Below, in pieces: positions 50,478 through 59,888 of a stretch of DNA of 64,000 nucleotides. Source of the stretch: Boseongicola sp. H5 (GTDB lineage: Bacteria; Pseudomonadota; Alphaproteobacteria; Rhodobacterales; Rhodobacteraceae). The position numbers and the translations under genes are program-made. A model generated the notes under the pieces. The model made no database searches. It was not told where the DNA came from and saw nothing but the letters and a program-made list of their open reading frames with translations. The first letter of the stretch is position 1. Each line of letters opens with the position of its first letter. Location of the stretch: positions 248,001 to 312,000 of the forward strand of contig JACNMN010000001.1 of the NCBI GenBank assembly GCA_020622165.1. Direction: 5' to 3'.

Positions 50478-50529
50478 GCGAATCAGTGATTCGCGCTATG
50501 ACATGAACTAACGGTGCGGGTGCGAATCA
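50478..50529. promoter_or_regulatory. Palindrome with three GANTC sites in the dnaG-rpoD gap
   Basis: GCGAATCA-G-TGATTCGC (50478-50494) is a perfect 17-bp inverted repeat, and GCGAATCAC recurs at 50522-50530. Together they carry three CcrM recognition sites (GAATC, GATTC, GAATC) within 50 bp. It may be a methylation-sensitive control element for rpoD or a 3' hairpin of dnaG. Confidence 0.6.
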
Positions 50530-50553
50530 CCCCGTAGGAAAAGGATATCGCGC

Positions 50554-52545
50554 ATGGCCAAAGACACCGACGATCGCAAACAGGACGGCGAAGAGGCCGA
50601 TATCAGCCTGGATATGAGCCAGGCCGCCGTCAAGAAGATGATCGCCGAGGCCCGGACGCGAGGCTACATCACCTATGATCAGCTCAACACGGTCCTGCCG
50701 CCGGAACAGGTGAGTTCCGAGCAGATCGAGGACGTGATGTCGATGCTCTCGGAGATGGGCATCAACATCATCGAGGATGACGAAGCCGAAGACGGCGACG
50801 ACACCAAGCAAGGCACCGATCTTGTTGAAACCTCATCCTCCCGCGAGGTGGCCGTTTCCGCGACCGAAACCGAAAAACTCGACCGCACCGATGACCCGGT
50901 GCGCATGTATCTGCGCGAGATGGGCAGCGTCGAGTTGCTGAGCCGCGAAGGCGAGATCGCGATCGCCAAGCGTATCGAGGCCGGGCGCAACACGATGATC
51001 GCGGGCCTGTGCGAAAGCCCGCTGACCTTCCAGGCGATCACGATCTGGCGCGACGAACTGCTGGACGAGGACATCCTGCTGCGCGACGTCATCGATCTGG
51101 ACGCCACCTTCGGCCGCACGCTGGAAGGCGATGATGACGAGCCGGTCGTCGCCTCGCCCGTGTCCAACGACAATGCCGCCCCTGCCAAGAAGGAGGGCGA
51201 GGCCCAGCCCGAGCTGGACGCAGACGGCAACCCGATCGCCACCGACGATGACGAGGACGAGGACGATCAGGCCAATATGAGCCTCGCCGCGATGGAGGCC
51301 GCGCTGAAGCCGCGCGTTCTGGAAACCCTCGATCTGATCGCGCGCGACTATGTCAAGCTGAGCGAGATGCAGGATCTGCGGATCTCGGCCACGCTGAACG
51401 AGGACAGCAGCTTCTCCTCCAAGGAAGAGAAGGCCTATCAGAAGCTGCGTTCCGAGATCGTGGAACTGGTGAACGAGCTGCATCTGCACAACAACCGGAT
51501 CGAAGCGCTGATCGACCAGCTTTACGGGATCAACCGCCGGATCATGTCGATCGACAGCGGCATGGTGAAACTGGCCGATCAGGCCCGGATCAACCGCCGT
51601 GAGTTCATCGAGGCGTATCGCGGATACGAGTTGGACCCGACATGGGTGGACCGCATGGCCGAAAACTCCGGTCGTGGCTGGCAAGCGCTGATGGAGCGGA
51701 GCCGTGACAAGGTTGAGGAGCTGCGGGCCGACATGGCGCAGGTCGGCACCTATGTGGGCCTTGATATCAATGAGTTCCGCCGGATCGTGAACCAGGTTCA
51801 GAAGGGCGAGAAAGAGGCGCGCCAGGCCAAGAAGGAAATGGTCGAGGCGAACCTGCGTCTGGTGATCTCCATCGCCAAGAAATACACCAATCGCGGCCTG
51901 CAGTTCCTGGACCTGATCCAGGAAGGCAACATCGGCCTGATGAAGGCGGTCGACAAGTTCGAGTATCGGCGCGGTTACAAGTTTTCCACCTACGCGACCT
52001 GGTGGATCCGTCAGGCAATCACGCGGTCCATCGCCGATCAGGCGCGCACGATCCGTATTCCGGTCCATATGATCGAGACGATCAACAAGCTGGTCCGCAC
52101 GGGCCGCCAGATGCTGCACGAGATCGGCCGCGAGCCGACACCCGAGGAACTGGCCGAAAAGCTCCAGATGCCGCTGGAGAAGGTCCGCAAGGTGATGAAG
52201 ATCGCCAAGGAGCCGATTTCCCTGGAGACACCTATCGGCGACGAGGAAGACAGCCAGCTTGGCGATTTCATCGAGGACAAGAACGCCGTCCTGCCGCTGG
52301 ACTCAGCCATTCAGGAGAACCTGAAAGAGACGACGACCCGGGTTCTGGCGAGCCTCACGCCGCGCGAGGAGCGGGTGCTGCGCATGCGCTTCGGCATCGG
52401 GATGAACACCGATCATACGCTTGAAGAGGTGGGCCAGCAGTTCAGCGTGACCCGCGAGCGGATCCGTCAGATCGAGGCGAAGGCTTTGCGGAAGCTGAAA
52501 CATCCGAGCCGGAGCAGGAAGTTGCGGAGTTTCCTGGATCAGTGA
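50554..52545 (+). CDS. rpoD: RNA polymerase primary sigma factor RpoD (sigma-70)
   Basis: The 663-residue housekeeping sigma factor has region 1.1 (about 15-95), an acidic insertion (about 205-235: DDDEDEDD-type), 1.2/2 with the [20 protein letters not shown] and [14 protein letters not shown] core, and region 3 and 4 with [22 protein letters not shown] at the end. The size is normal. It follows dnaG, with a small acidic-helix N-terminus at residues 1-30. Confidence 0.97.
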   Translation: MAKDTDDRKQDGEEADISLDMSQAAVKKMIAEARTRGYITYDQLNTVLPPEQVSSEQIEDVMSMLSEMGINIIEDDEAEDGDDTKQGTDLVETSSSREVAVSATETEKLDRTDDPVRMYLREMGSVELLSREGEIAIAKRIEAGRNTMIAGLCESPLTFQAITIWRDELLDEDILLRDVIDLDATFGRTLEGDDDEPVVASPVSNDNAAPAKKEGEAQPELDADGNPIATDDDEDEDDQANMSLAAMEAALKPRVLETLDLIARDYVKLSEMQDLRISATLNEDSSFSSKEEKAYQKLRSEIVELVNELHLHNNRIEALIDQLYGINRRIMSIDSGMVKLADQARINRREFIEAYRGYELDPTWVDRMAENSGRGWQALMERSRDKVEELRADMAQVGTYVGLDINEFRRIVNQVQKGEKEARQAKKEMVEANLRLVISIAKKYTNRGLQFLDLIQEGNIGLMKAVDKFEYRRGYKFSTYATWWIRQAITRSIADQARTIRIPVHMIETINKLVRTGRQMLHEIGREPTPEELAEKLQMPLEKVRKVMKIAKEPISLETPIGDEEDSQLGDFIEDKNAVLPLDSAIQENLKETTTRVLASLTPREERVLRMRFGIGMNTDHTLEEVGQQFSVTRERIRQIEAKALRKLKHPSRSRKLRSFLDQ

Positions 52546-53193
52546 GGGTCGCACAGCCTCCCGGTGACAAAGGCAGCCTCAAGTGGTTGCAAGTTTCCGT
52601 TGAAAGGCGGCCTGACCTTCTGCAGCCATCGACGCTAGGTTCACGGATCGATTGGCTTTCGCCGCTTCGTTGCGACAACTGGGCTGAGTATCGCGATGCG
52701 AGTTTCCTCGCTTGCCTGGGGCTGTCGCACCTTGCAGACGACCTCGCTGAGTTCTGGCCCAGACGTGGGCCTCAATGGGACGCCTTGGGACGCTCTGGAG
52801 ACAAGGTCATCCTCGTTGAGGCAAAGTCGCACTTGCGAGAATTTCTCACACCGGCAACGCAAGCGACCAATGCCTCGCGGAGCAAGATCGAACGGGCGTT
52901 CCGAACTGTGCATCAGCTCGAGGGAATAGAACCGCCTTCCGATTGGACTCGATGTTTCTTCCAATTGGCGAACCGCATTGCGCATCTTTCCTTTTTTGCG
53001 TCAGCGCGGCATAGATGCGCATCTAATCAACGTCGGTTTTGTCGGAGATGCGGAGATGCGCGGGCCAGATACACCCGAGGCATGGAGCGCCGCGGAGATG
53101 ACCGCTTTGTTCGCCCTCGGATTGGCTGACACACATCCTTTGCGGCGTGCAATACACAGCGTTCATCCGCCCGTGGCTTTGCTGCAAGACTGA
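52542..53193 (+). pseudogene. Frameshifted nuclease-like gene
   Basis: Reading from GTG 52542 gives a conserved-looking N-terminal part with a PD-(D/E)xK-type motif (DKVILVEAKSHLREF). The frame changes at a T6 run (52992-52997). Removing one T joins the N-terminal frame (NRIAHLSF) to LRQRGIDAHLINVGFVGDAEM and the tail ending LLQD at 53193. The joined product would be about 217 residues. The gene is more AT-rich than its neighbours. It is either a recently broken gene, a slippage-dependent gene or a sequencing error. Overlaps the rpoD stop. Confidence 0.7.
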
Positions 53194-53439
53194 TTGCATC
53201 CCGGAATGCGTTCCTGAGTCGAGGTGACGCCCGCTCGGAACCAAGGCCATAGGTCGCCGGGCGAGCGCCTGCCCGTCCCGGCGGGCTGGCGCTTTGGACA
53301 CCTCGCGCTCCGGTCATCGCAAGCAAAGACCTGGCTGGCATAAACTGCGTCGCCCCATCGTAGCCGCGCCATCCCACGGGCAAGCCCGCGTCCGGCTTTG
53401 CGCTGTTCCTTCGGACGGGTTTCGGCTAGATCGGCCTAT

Positions 53440-53805
53440 ATGCCGCTCACCACGTTCGACGCCATTCTCACCGACCGAGGCTCCAGATACGCCGTCTCCG
53501 GTGCCCCTGCCGCCACCAAGGCCGAGGCCCTCGCCCTCCTCAAGACCCTCAAGCGCAACAAGAAATTCGCGCGTGCCACCCACAATACATGGGCTCTGCT
53601 CACCCCCGATGGTCCCGTCAAGAACGATGACGGAGAAGCCGGCGCGGGCATGGTGATCGTGCGGATGCTGGAACGGGCGAGGCTGCAAAACCACGTCATC
53701 ATCGTCACCCGCTGGTTCGGCGGCACCCATCTGGGCGGCGACAGGTTCCGCCGGGTGCAGGATTGCGTTACACATTACCTCGACCGGATGGACCAACAGG
53801 ATTAA
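53440..53805 (+). CDS. YigZ/IMPACT-like (UPF0029) domain protein
   Basis: The 121-residue protein has the UPF0029/Impact_N fold: GSRYAVSGAPAATKAEAL, THNTWALLTPDGPVKNDDGEAGAG, and VIIVTRWFGGTHLGGDRFRRVQDCV. The GG-L-G segment is the family signature. It is shorter than E. coli YigZ (about 200 residues), keeping only the N-terminal domain. It probably has a translation-related or RNA-binding role. It is four bases from the next gene. Confidence 0.85.
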   Translation: MPLTTFDAILTDRGSRYAVSGAPAATKAEALALLKTLKRNKKFARATHNTWALLTPDGPVKNDDGEAGAGMVIVRMLERARLQNHVIIVTRWFGGTHLGGDRFRRVQDCVTHYLDRMDQQD

Positions 53806-53809
53806 CTTC

Positions 53810-54094
53810 ATGTCGATCTTCTCCAAGCTCTTCGGCGGTGGCAAAACCGGTGCGGCGGCCCCGCAGGCCGACCCCATCGAGCATGATGGGTTCCGCATCT
53901 TCCCGGCGCCGGTGAAAGAGGCGGGCGGCCACCGCATCGCGGCGCGGATCGAGAAGGAGATCGATGGCGAGGTGAAGACCCACCAGATGATCCGGGCCGA
54001 TCTGGTCGCCTCTGTGGACGAAGCGACGACCATCTCCATCGCCAAGGCCAGACAGATGATCAAGGAGCAGGGCGACACGATCTTCGGGCCCTAG
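53810..54094 (+). CDS. HlyU-family transcriptional regulator-like protein
   Basis: The 94-residue protein begins MSIFSKLFGGGKTG and continues with DGFRIFPAPVKEAGGHRIAARIEK and EVKTHQMIRADLVAS, the pattern of the Pfam HlyU family in alphaproteobacteria (not the ArsR-type HlyU of Vibrio). The function is poorly known. It is probably cotranscribed with the UPF0029-domain gene, four bases upstream. Confidence 0.85.
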   Translation: MSIFSKLFGGGKTGAAAPQADPIEHDGFRIFPAPVKEAGGHRIAARIEKEIDGEVKTHQMIRADLVASVDEATTISIAKARQMIKEQGDTIFGP

Positions 54095-54109
54095 ACCCCG
54101 CGGGAGCGC

Positions 54110-54994
54110 CTAGAACAACCCCTCCGCCCGGAACGATACCTCCGCATCCTTGCCGATGATCACATGATCGTGGATCGACACGTCGATCGCGCCGCAGGCA
54201 TCCGCGATGCGTTGCGTCATGTCGATATCCTGCGGGCTTGGCGTGGGGTCGCCGGACGGGTGGTTATGGACCAGAATGATCGCCGAGGCCGACAGTTCCA
54301 GCGCCCGTTTCGCCACCTCCCGCGGGTAGACGGGCACGTGATCGACCGTTCCCCTGGCCTGTTCCTCATCGGCGATCAGCACGTTCTTGCGATCCAGAAA
54401 CAGCACGCGGAACTGCTCCGTTTCGCGATGCGCCATGGTGGTCCGGCAATAGCTGACCAGAGCATCCCAGGAGGAGACGACCTCCCGGTGCAGGACCCGG
54501 GCCTGCGCCATCCGGTGGGCAAATGCCTCGACGATACGCAGTTGCAGATACACTTTCGGCGTCGCGCCCGCGACCTGAAGCAGCCTGTGTTCACTGGCCG
54601 CAACCACGCCGTTGAGATCGCCGAAGCTTTCCAGCAGCCGCTTGGCCAGCGGCTTCACGTCGATCTTGGGGATCGCGTTGAACAGCAGGAGTTCCAGCAG
54701 CTCGTAATCGGGCATGGCCTTGTGGCCACCCGACAGGAACCGGGTTCTGAGACGCGCGCGGTGGCCCCAGTAATGCGGCCGCACGCCGCCCGTCTTGTCG
54801 ATCAGAAGCCCGCCCCCCGCCGCGGCATCCTGCGACAGCCGCTCGGTCTTCCGGAACGGGCGGGTGAAGGCCGCACTGGTCACGGCATCCGCGGGCGGAA
54901 TGCGCGCTTCCAGATCGCTGAGGCCGCGCAGCGCCTCTTCGGAAAAGCCGCCCCGCATGCCGGATACCGACCGGCCCGTTTCCTGATTTGTCAT
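54110..54994 (-). CDS. radC: RadC-family JAB domain protein
   Basis: The 294-residue protein has a helical N-terminal half with a helix-hairpin-helix (LLELLLFNAIPKIDVKPLAKRLLESFG) and a C-terminal JAMM domain with metal ligands in VHNHPSGDPTPSPQDIDMT. Family members are linked to DNA repair or recombination, and in Rhodobacter to gene-transfer-agent or competence regulons. A perfect CtrA box lies about 94 bp upstream. The N-terminal 75 residues are poorly conserved. Confidence 0.9.
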   Translation of the reverse strand: MTNQETGRSVSGMRGGFSEEALRGLSDLEARIPPADAVTSAAFTRPFRKTERLSQDAAAGGGLLIDKTGGVRPHYWGHRARLRTRFLSGGHKAMPDYELLELLLFNAIPKIDVKPLAKRLLESFGDLNGVVAASEHRLLQVAGATPKVYLQLRIVEAFAHRMAQARVLHREVVSSWDALVSYCRTTMAHRETEQFRVLFLDRKNVLIADEEQARGTVDHVPVYPREVAKRALELSASAIILVHNHPSGDPTPSPQDIDMTQRIADACGAIDVSIHDHVIIGKDAEVSFRAEGLF

Positions 54995-55087
54995 CTGATC
55001 CCCTACCGTCGCCGCGTCTCAGCAGCCGGCCATGCGGCCAGCACCGGGTCGTTGTCCGACCCCGGGGGGCAGAATTCCCAAATTTAG

Positions 55088-55102
55088 TTAACGCAGGATT
55101 AA
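55088..55102. promoter_or_regulatory. Perfect CtrA box TTAA-N7-TTAA upstream of radC
   Basis: TTAA-CGCAGGA-TTAA lies 94-108 bp upstream of the radC start and 32-46 bp downstream of the meaB stop (both minus strand). CtrA control of recombination genes is reported for several Rhodobacterales; direct binding here is inferred. Confidence 0.65.
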
Positions 55103-55133
55103 GCGGGATGCAGGTCGTGGCGATCCCGGGGGG

Positions 55134-56126
55134 TTACCCCTTGAGCCAGGTCAGCATTTCCTGGGCCGCCGCGTCGGGGCTGATCTCTCCGTCGGCCACG
55201 CGCGCGCCGGTTTCTGCCATTCTGCGCTTCACCTCCCGGTCGGTCCGAAGCCGCGCCAGAAGCCCGCTGCGCACCTCCTCCTCGAACCAGTGTGCCGCCT
55301 GCTCTGCCCGTCGGCCCTGCCAGTGACCTTTCGCCTTCCGCCAGTCCGCGAGCGCCTGCATTTCCTCCCAGGCGCGGTCCAGCCCATCGTCCCGAAGCGC
55401 CGAAACCGGCAGCGCCTTGGGGAACCCTTCCGGATCCTGCGCCCGCTTGCGCATCAGTCTCAGCGCACCAGCGTAATCCGCGCAGGTGCGTGTGGCGGCC
55501 GATTTCAACTCCCCGTCGGCCTTGTTCACAAGGATCAGGTCGGCGATCTCCATGATCCCGCGCTTGACGCCCTGCAACTCATCGCCGCCCGCCGGGGCCA
55601 GCAGCAGCACGAAGATGTCGCACATCTCCGCCACCATCGTCTCGGACTGGCCCACGCCCACGGTTTCGATCAGCACCACATCGAACCCCGCCGCCTCGCA
55701 CAGCGCCACCGCCTCCCGCGTGCGGCGCGACACGCCGCCCAGATGGGACAGGGAGGGCGAGGGCCGGATGAAGGCGGACGGCTCCCGGCTAAGCCGTTCC
55801 ATCCGCGTCTTGTCCCCCAGTATCGAGCCGCCCGAGCGGGTGGAGCTTGGATCCACCGCCAGCACCGCGACCGACAGGCCGCGGGCCACGAGCATCATCC
55901 CGAAGGCCTCGATAAAGGTGGATTTCCCTACCCCCGGCGTGCCGGAAAGGCCGATGCGCAGGGCCTGCCGCCCATGGCCCCTCAGCGTTTCCAGCAGCGC
56001 CGCCGCCTTGGCGCGATGATCGGCGCGCGTGCTTTCAACCAGCGTCACCGCGCGGGCCAGGGCACGGCGCTCCCCGGCCAGCACACGGGCCGCCAGATCG
56101 CCGTTCAGGGGCTCTGCTTGCGTCAT
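55134..56126 (-). CDS. meaB: Methylmalonyl-CoA mutase-associated GTPase MeaB
   Basis: The 330-residue P-loop GTPase protects and reactivates methylmalonyl-CoA mutase. Seen: GTPGVGKST (Walker A), DPSSTRSGGSILGDKTRM, ETVGVGQSE (Walker B region) and NKAD (G4). It supports the propionyl-CoA pathway begun by PccAB at the left end of the window. The mutase gene itself is not in the window. Start ATG 56126. Confidence 0.93.
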   Translation of the reverse strand: MTQAEPLNGDLAARVLAGERRALARAVTLVESTRADHRAKAAALLETLRGHGRQALRIGLSGTPGVGKSTFIEAFGMMLVARGLSVAVLAVDPSSTRSGGSILGDKTRMERLSREPSAFIRPSPSLSHLGGVSRRTREAVALCEAAGFDVVLIETVGVGQSETMVAEMCDIFVLLLAPAGGDELQGVKRGIMEIADLILVNKADGELKSAATRTCADYAGALRLMRKRAQDPEGFPKALPVSALRDDGLDRAWEEMQALADWRKAKGHWQGRRAEQAAHWFEEEVRSGLLARLRTDREVKRRMAETGARVADGEISPDAAAQEMLTWLKG

Positions 56127-56330
56127 CGGAGGTCTGTCTTCCCGATCCTGATTTCGAGTATCCGTCCTGCTTCTTGCCCGCTCCGGTCGGGGTCTGTCCA
56201 GTGCGGGCGTGGAAGAGCCGCGCGCGCCGAGGGCCGCCCGCCTACCCCCGGGGCCACAGAGGGGGTGTTGACGGCGGCCGATCGGACCTTCCTTTATGGT
56301 CGGGTGCGGACAAGCAGACAGACCCAGACC

Positions 56331-58742
56331 ATGCAGCTCCCGATCGAGGACATCCTGCCAGAGCTTCTTGACGCTCTGGAGACAGAGCGGCGCGCGGTAT
56401 TGCAAGCGCCGCCGGGCGCGGGCAAGACCACCCGCGTGCCGCTCGCCCTGCTTCAGGCCGATGTGTCGAAGGGGCGGATCCTGATGCTGGAGCCGCGCCG
56501 GCTTGCCGCGCGGGCCGCCGCCGAACGCATGGCGCAGACCCTTGGCGAGCAGGTCGGCCAGACCGTCGGCTACCGGATACGCGGCGACAGCGCGGTCAGC
56601 CGCGCGACGCGGATCGAGGTCGTCACCGAGGGTATTCTCACCCGGATGCTGCAAGACGCGCCCGATCTGCCCGGCGTCGGCACCGTCATCTTCGACGAGT
56701 TCCACGAACGCTCGCTCAACGCCGATCTGGGCCTCGCACTTGCCTGGGAGGTGCGTCAGGCGCTTCGCGACGACCTGCTGATCCTGGTCATGTCCGCAAC
56801 GCTCGATGCCGCACCCGTCGCGCAGCTTCTCGACAACGCGCCGCTGATCTCCTCTGCCGGGCAGGCCTTTCCGGTCGAAACGATCTGGCGCGACAGGCCA
56901 CCCGCACGGACGGAGCGGTTCGAGACGACCATGACCGATCTGATCCGCCGTGCCCTTGGCGAAACCCGGGGCGGTCTTCTGGCCTTTCTTCCCGGTGAGG
57001 GGGAGATCCGCCGTGTCGCGGGGCTTGTCGCCCCCCATCTGCCTGCCGATGTCACGCTGCATACGCTTTACGGCGCGATGAGCCTGACCGATCAGCGCGC
57101 CGCGATCCGCCCGGCAAGCCACGGGCGCAAGCTGGTTCTGGCCACGGCCATCGCGGAAACCTCGCTCACGCTGGCCGATATCACCGTGGTGGTGGATGGC
57201 GGGCGGGCGCGCCGGGCGCGCTTCGATGCCGCGTCGGGCATGTCGCGTCTGGTGACGGAGCCGGTTTCCCGGGCCGAGGCCGATCAGCGCCGGGGCCGCG
57301 CGGGGCGTACCGCACCGGGTCACTGCTATCGCAACTGGACCAAGGGCGCGGAGGGCGCCTTGCCCGCCTTCCCGCCCGCCGAGATCGAGGCCGCCGATCT
57401 GACCGGTCTCGCGCTCGATCTTGCCGAATGGGGCAGCGCCGAAAACCTCGCCTTTCTGACGCCGCCGCCCGATGGGGCACTGGCCGAGGCGCGGGCGCTT
57501 CTGGCGGCACTTGGCGCGCTCGATGCGGATCATCGCATCACCGCCCATGGCCGGGCGCTGGCCAAGCTGCCGCTTCACCCGCGTCTCGGCCATATGCTCA
57601 CCCTTGGCGGAACCGGCGCTGCCATGCTCGCGGCCCTTCTGTCCGAACGCGACCCGCTGCGCGGACAGGGCAGCGATCTGGCACTTCGTCTCCGCGCATT
57701 GCAGGGCGTCGTGCCCGCCAATGCCGACCGGGCGGCACTGGCACGGATCAGAACCGAAGCCAAACGCCTGTCGCGCTTTGAATCCGGCCCGTCCCGCGAC
57801 CCGGCGGAGCAGGCGTCGCTGGCCTATCCGGACCGTATCGCGCTCCGCCGCACGGGCGATGCGCCGCGCTACCTGCTGTCGGGCGGCAAGGGCGCGATGT
57901 TGCCCGATGGCGATCCTCTGGCGGGCCAGCGGCTTCTGGTTGTCACCGATCTGGACGGCGACCCGCGGGAGGCCCGCATCCGGCAGGCGATCCCGATCAG
58001 CGAAAGCGCCCTTCGCGCGCTCCATGCGGACCGGATCGCCTGGCATGAAACCTGTGACTGGTCGCGCCGCGATCGCCGGGTCATGGCCCGCAGGCAGGAG
58101 CGCCTCGGCGCCCTGATCCTGGATGACCGGATCTGGCCCGATGCCCCGGCGGAGGCGATGGCCGAAGCGCTTGTCGCGGGCATCCGCGATCTGGGTCTGG
58201 GCGCGCTGAACTGGAGCAGGGAGGCAACGCTCCTGCGGGCGCGCATCGGGTTTGCGGGACTGGCCGACATGTCTGACGCAGCGCTTCTGGACGGTCTGGA
58301 CCGATGGGCCGCGCCCTATCTGTCGGGCCTGAAATCCGCCGGGGATCTCAGCCGTTTCAATGTGGCCGAGGCGCTGAGGGCCGATCTTGGCTGGGAGCGC
58401 CGGCAACGGCTTGACGAGCTTGCGCCGATGGCCTGGCAAACGCCGCTCGGCCGGGCCGCAGCGATCGATTACAGCACCGGGACGCCCGAGATCGCGCTGC
58501 GCCTGCAAGAGGTGTTCGGCACCACCGAACATCCCCGGATCGGTCCGGACCGGCTGCCGCTCAAGCTTGTCCTTCTGTCGCCCGCGAACCGTCCGATCCA
58601 GATCACGACGGATTTGCCGGGTTTCTGGGACGGCTCCTATGCAGAGGTTCGAAAGGACATGCGCGCCCGTTACCCCAAGCATCCCTGGCCCGAAGACCCC
58701 CGCCATGCAGACCCCACATTGCGTGCCAGCCGGAGAAAGTGA
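56331..58742 (+). CDS. hrpB: ATP-dependent helicase HrpB
   Basis: The 803-residue DEAH-box helicase has motif I (PPGAGKTTRVPLALL), motif II DEFHER, motif III SATLDA, motif VI QRRGRAGR, the HA2 region and the HrpB C-terminal domain ending near RYPKHPWPEDP, a family hallmark. Role in RNA processing is not established in this group. Longer upstream in-frame readings are antisense to meaB and spurious; the ATG at 56331 is used. Confidence 0.94.
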   Translation: MQLPIEDILPELLDALETERRAVLQAPPGAGKTTRVPLALLQADVSKGRILMLEPRRLAARAAAERMAQTLGEQVGQTVGYRIRGDSAVSRATRIEVVTEGILTRMLQDAPDLPGVGTVIFDEFHERSLNADLGLALAWEVRQALRDDLLILVMSATLDAAPVAQLLDNAPLISSAGQAFPVETIWRDRPPARTERFETTMTDLIRRALGETRGGLLAFLPGEGEIRRVAGLVAPHLPADVTLHTLYGAMSLTDQRAAIRPASHGRKLVLATAIAETSLTLADITVVVDGGRARRARFDAASGMSRLVTEPVSRAEADQRRGRAGRTAPGHCYRNWTKGAEGALPAFPPAEIEAADLTGLALDLAEWGSAENLAFLTPPPDGALAEARALLAALGALDADHRITAHGRALAKLPLHPRLGHMLTLGGTGAAMLAALLSERDPLRGQGSDLALRLRALQGVVPANADRAALARIRTEAKRLSRFESGPSRDPAEQASLAYPDRIALRRTGDAPRYLLSGGKGAMLPDGDPLAGQRLLVVTDLDGDPREARIRQAIPISESALRALHADRIAWHETCDWSRRDRRVMARRQERLGALILDDRIWPDAPAEAMAEALVAGIRDLGLGALNWSREATLLRARIGFAGLADMSDAALLDGLDRWAAPYLSGLKSAGDLSRFNVAEALRADLGWERRQRLDELAPMAWQTPLGRAAAIDYSTGTPEIALRLQEVFGTTEHPRIGPDRLPLKLVLLSPANRPIQITTDLPGFWDGSYAEVRKDMRARYPKHPWPEDPRHADPTLRASRRK

Positions 58743-58820
58743 CCGGCCCGCGGTCTCTCTCGCGCGCCGTCGCATCTGCCATGCCGCGGTGCGGGCCGGG
58801 CGCCATCCCTGCGGACACTG

Positions 58821-59888
58821 TCAGGTTACGCCCACCGGGGGCAGGACCCGGCCCGCTGCCACCGCCGCGGCGCGTGCGGTCGGGTGTATCCGCTCGGACG
58901 GATCGCGCCCGATGACCCGGCGGTGCCGGGACAGGAACATCTTGCCCCACCCCGATGTCGTTCCGACCGATGGCGCCGACACATCGGTGATGTAGCGCAT
59001 CCGCCAGTGTTCCGGCAGCGGCAGGCCCGCGGCCTCGACCTCCGTCAGCATCCAGACCAGCGGGATGTTGGCCAGCGGCCGCGCCGCCCGCCAGCCGCCC
59101 AGTTGCCCGCCGATATCGCCATGGGCGCCCCGGAACCACATCTGTTGAACCTGCCCGGCGCGCGCCTCGGGAACGCTCCACAGAACCGGCGCATAGACAT
59201 CGCGGGTTTCATCCATCGCCAGCGCGTGGCGCGCCTGCAGGGTCGAGGGGCCGAGCGCATCGGAATGGTAGGGGTGGGCCTGTTGCATGAACCGCCAGAC
59301 CAGTGGCCATCTCAGCCCAAGCGCGCGCACGGTGTCGTAGGCCCCCAAAAACGCGATCGGAACCTGCGGGTGGCACAGCGCCGCCCGCAGAGCCGCGGCG
59401 CGCGGCCCGTCCGGGTCGGAACGGTAATGCTCATAGACCCGGGCGAGCGTCTCCTCCTCCACCTGTGCAGCGCGCAGCAGGCCCATCCTGTCGATCAGCC
59501 CGGCAAGCGACCGCACGGCATAGGCGCCGCGGGAAAACCCCATCAGAACGATCCGGTCACCGGGGCGATAGTTGCGGGCCAGAAAGAGATAGGCGCGCTT
59601 GATCTGCCGGTCGATGCCGACACCCGCCAGGACCTCCACCGCGCGACGATAGCCGCGCCACTGGATACCCGGTTCGTAATAGAGCGTCACATTCGAGGAC
59701 GGGCCCAGTTCGGACAGCAACCGGTAGGTCAGCCCGATGTTCGTCTCCCATCCGCGCCTGAGGCTCGACATCGTGCCATCGAGCAGCACGACGTGGCAGC
59801 GGGGCGCGGGCACATGGGCCAGCCGGACCGGCGGCGGCGCGTTGCGAAAGCCCTTCCATCGGGTCCAGAGGCGGCTATTCCGCAGCAA
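58821..59888 (-). CDS. DUF2235 alpha/beta hydrolase-like protein
   Basis: The protein of about 355 residues has the DUF2235 pattern: HVVLLDGTMSSLRRG near the N-terminus, the nucleophile elbow LMGFSRGAYAVRSL (GxSxG), LGAYDTV and WFRGAHGDIGG (the acid/His region). Members include phospholipase effectors, but no secretion-system genes are near. The start is probably TTG 59888, overlapping the coxL end, with a purine-rich GGAGAAAGGGG upstream; no ATG fits. Confidence 0.8.
   Translation of the reverse strand: MLRNSRLWTRWKGFRNAPPPVRLAHVPAPRCHVVLLDGTMSSLRRGWETNIGLTYRLLSELGPSSNVTLYYEPGIQWRGYRRAVEVLAGVGIDRQIKRAYLFLARNYRPGDRIVLMGFSRGAYAVRSLAGLIDRMGLLRAAQVEEETLARVYEHYRSDPDGPRAAALRAALCHPQVPIAFLGAYDTVRALGLRWPLVWRFMQQAHPYHSDALGPSTLQARHALAMDETRDVYAPVLWSVPEARAGQVQQMWFRGAHGDIGGQLGGWRAARPLANIPLVWMLTEVEAAGLPLPEHWRMRYITDVSAPSVGTTSGWGKMFLSRHRRVIGRDPSERIHPTARAAAVAAGRVLPPVGVT

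Noticed and set aside
53194-53439. A gene in the gap before the YigZ-family gene
   Set aside because: Frames on both strands are short, lack ribosome-binding sites and overlap each other; only scattered GC hairpins are seen.
55290-58742. A longer HrpB start at about 55290
   Set aside because: The added 347 codons are antisense to meaB and have no helicase similarity; HrpB begins at 56331.
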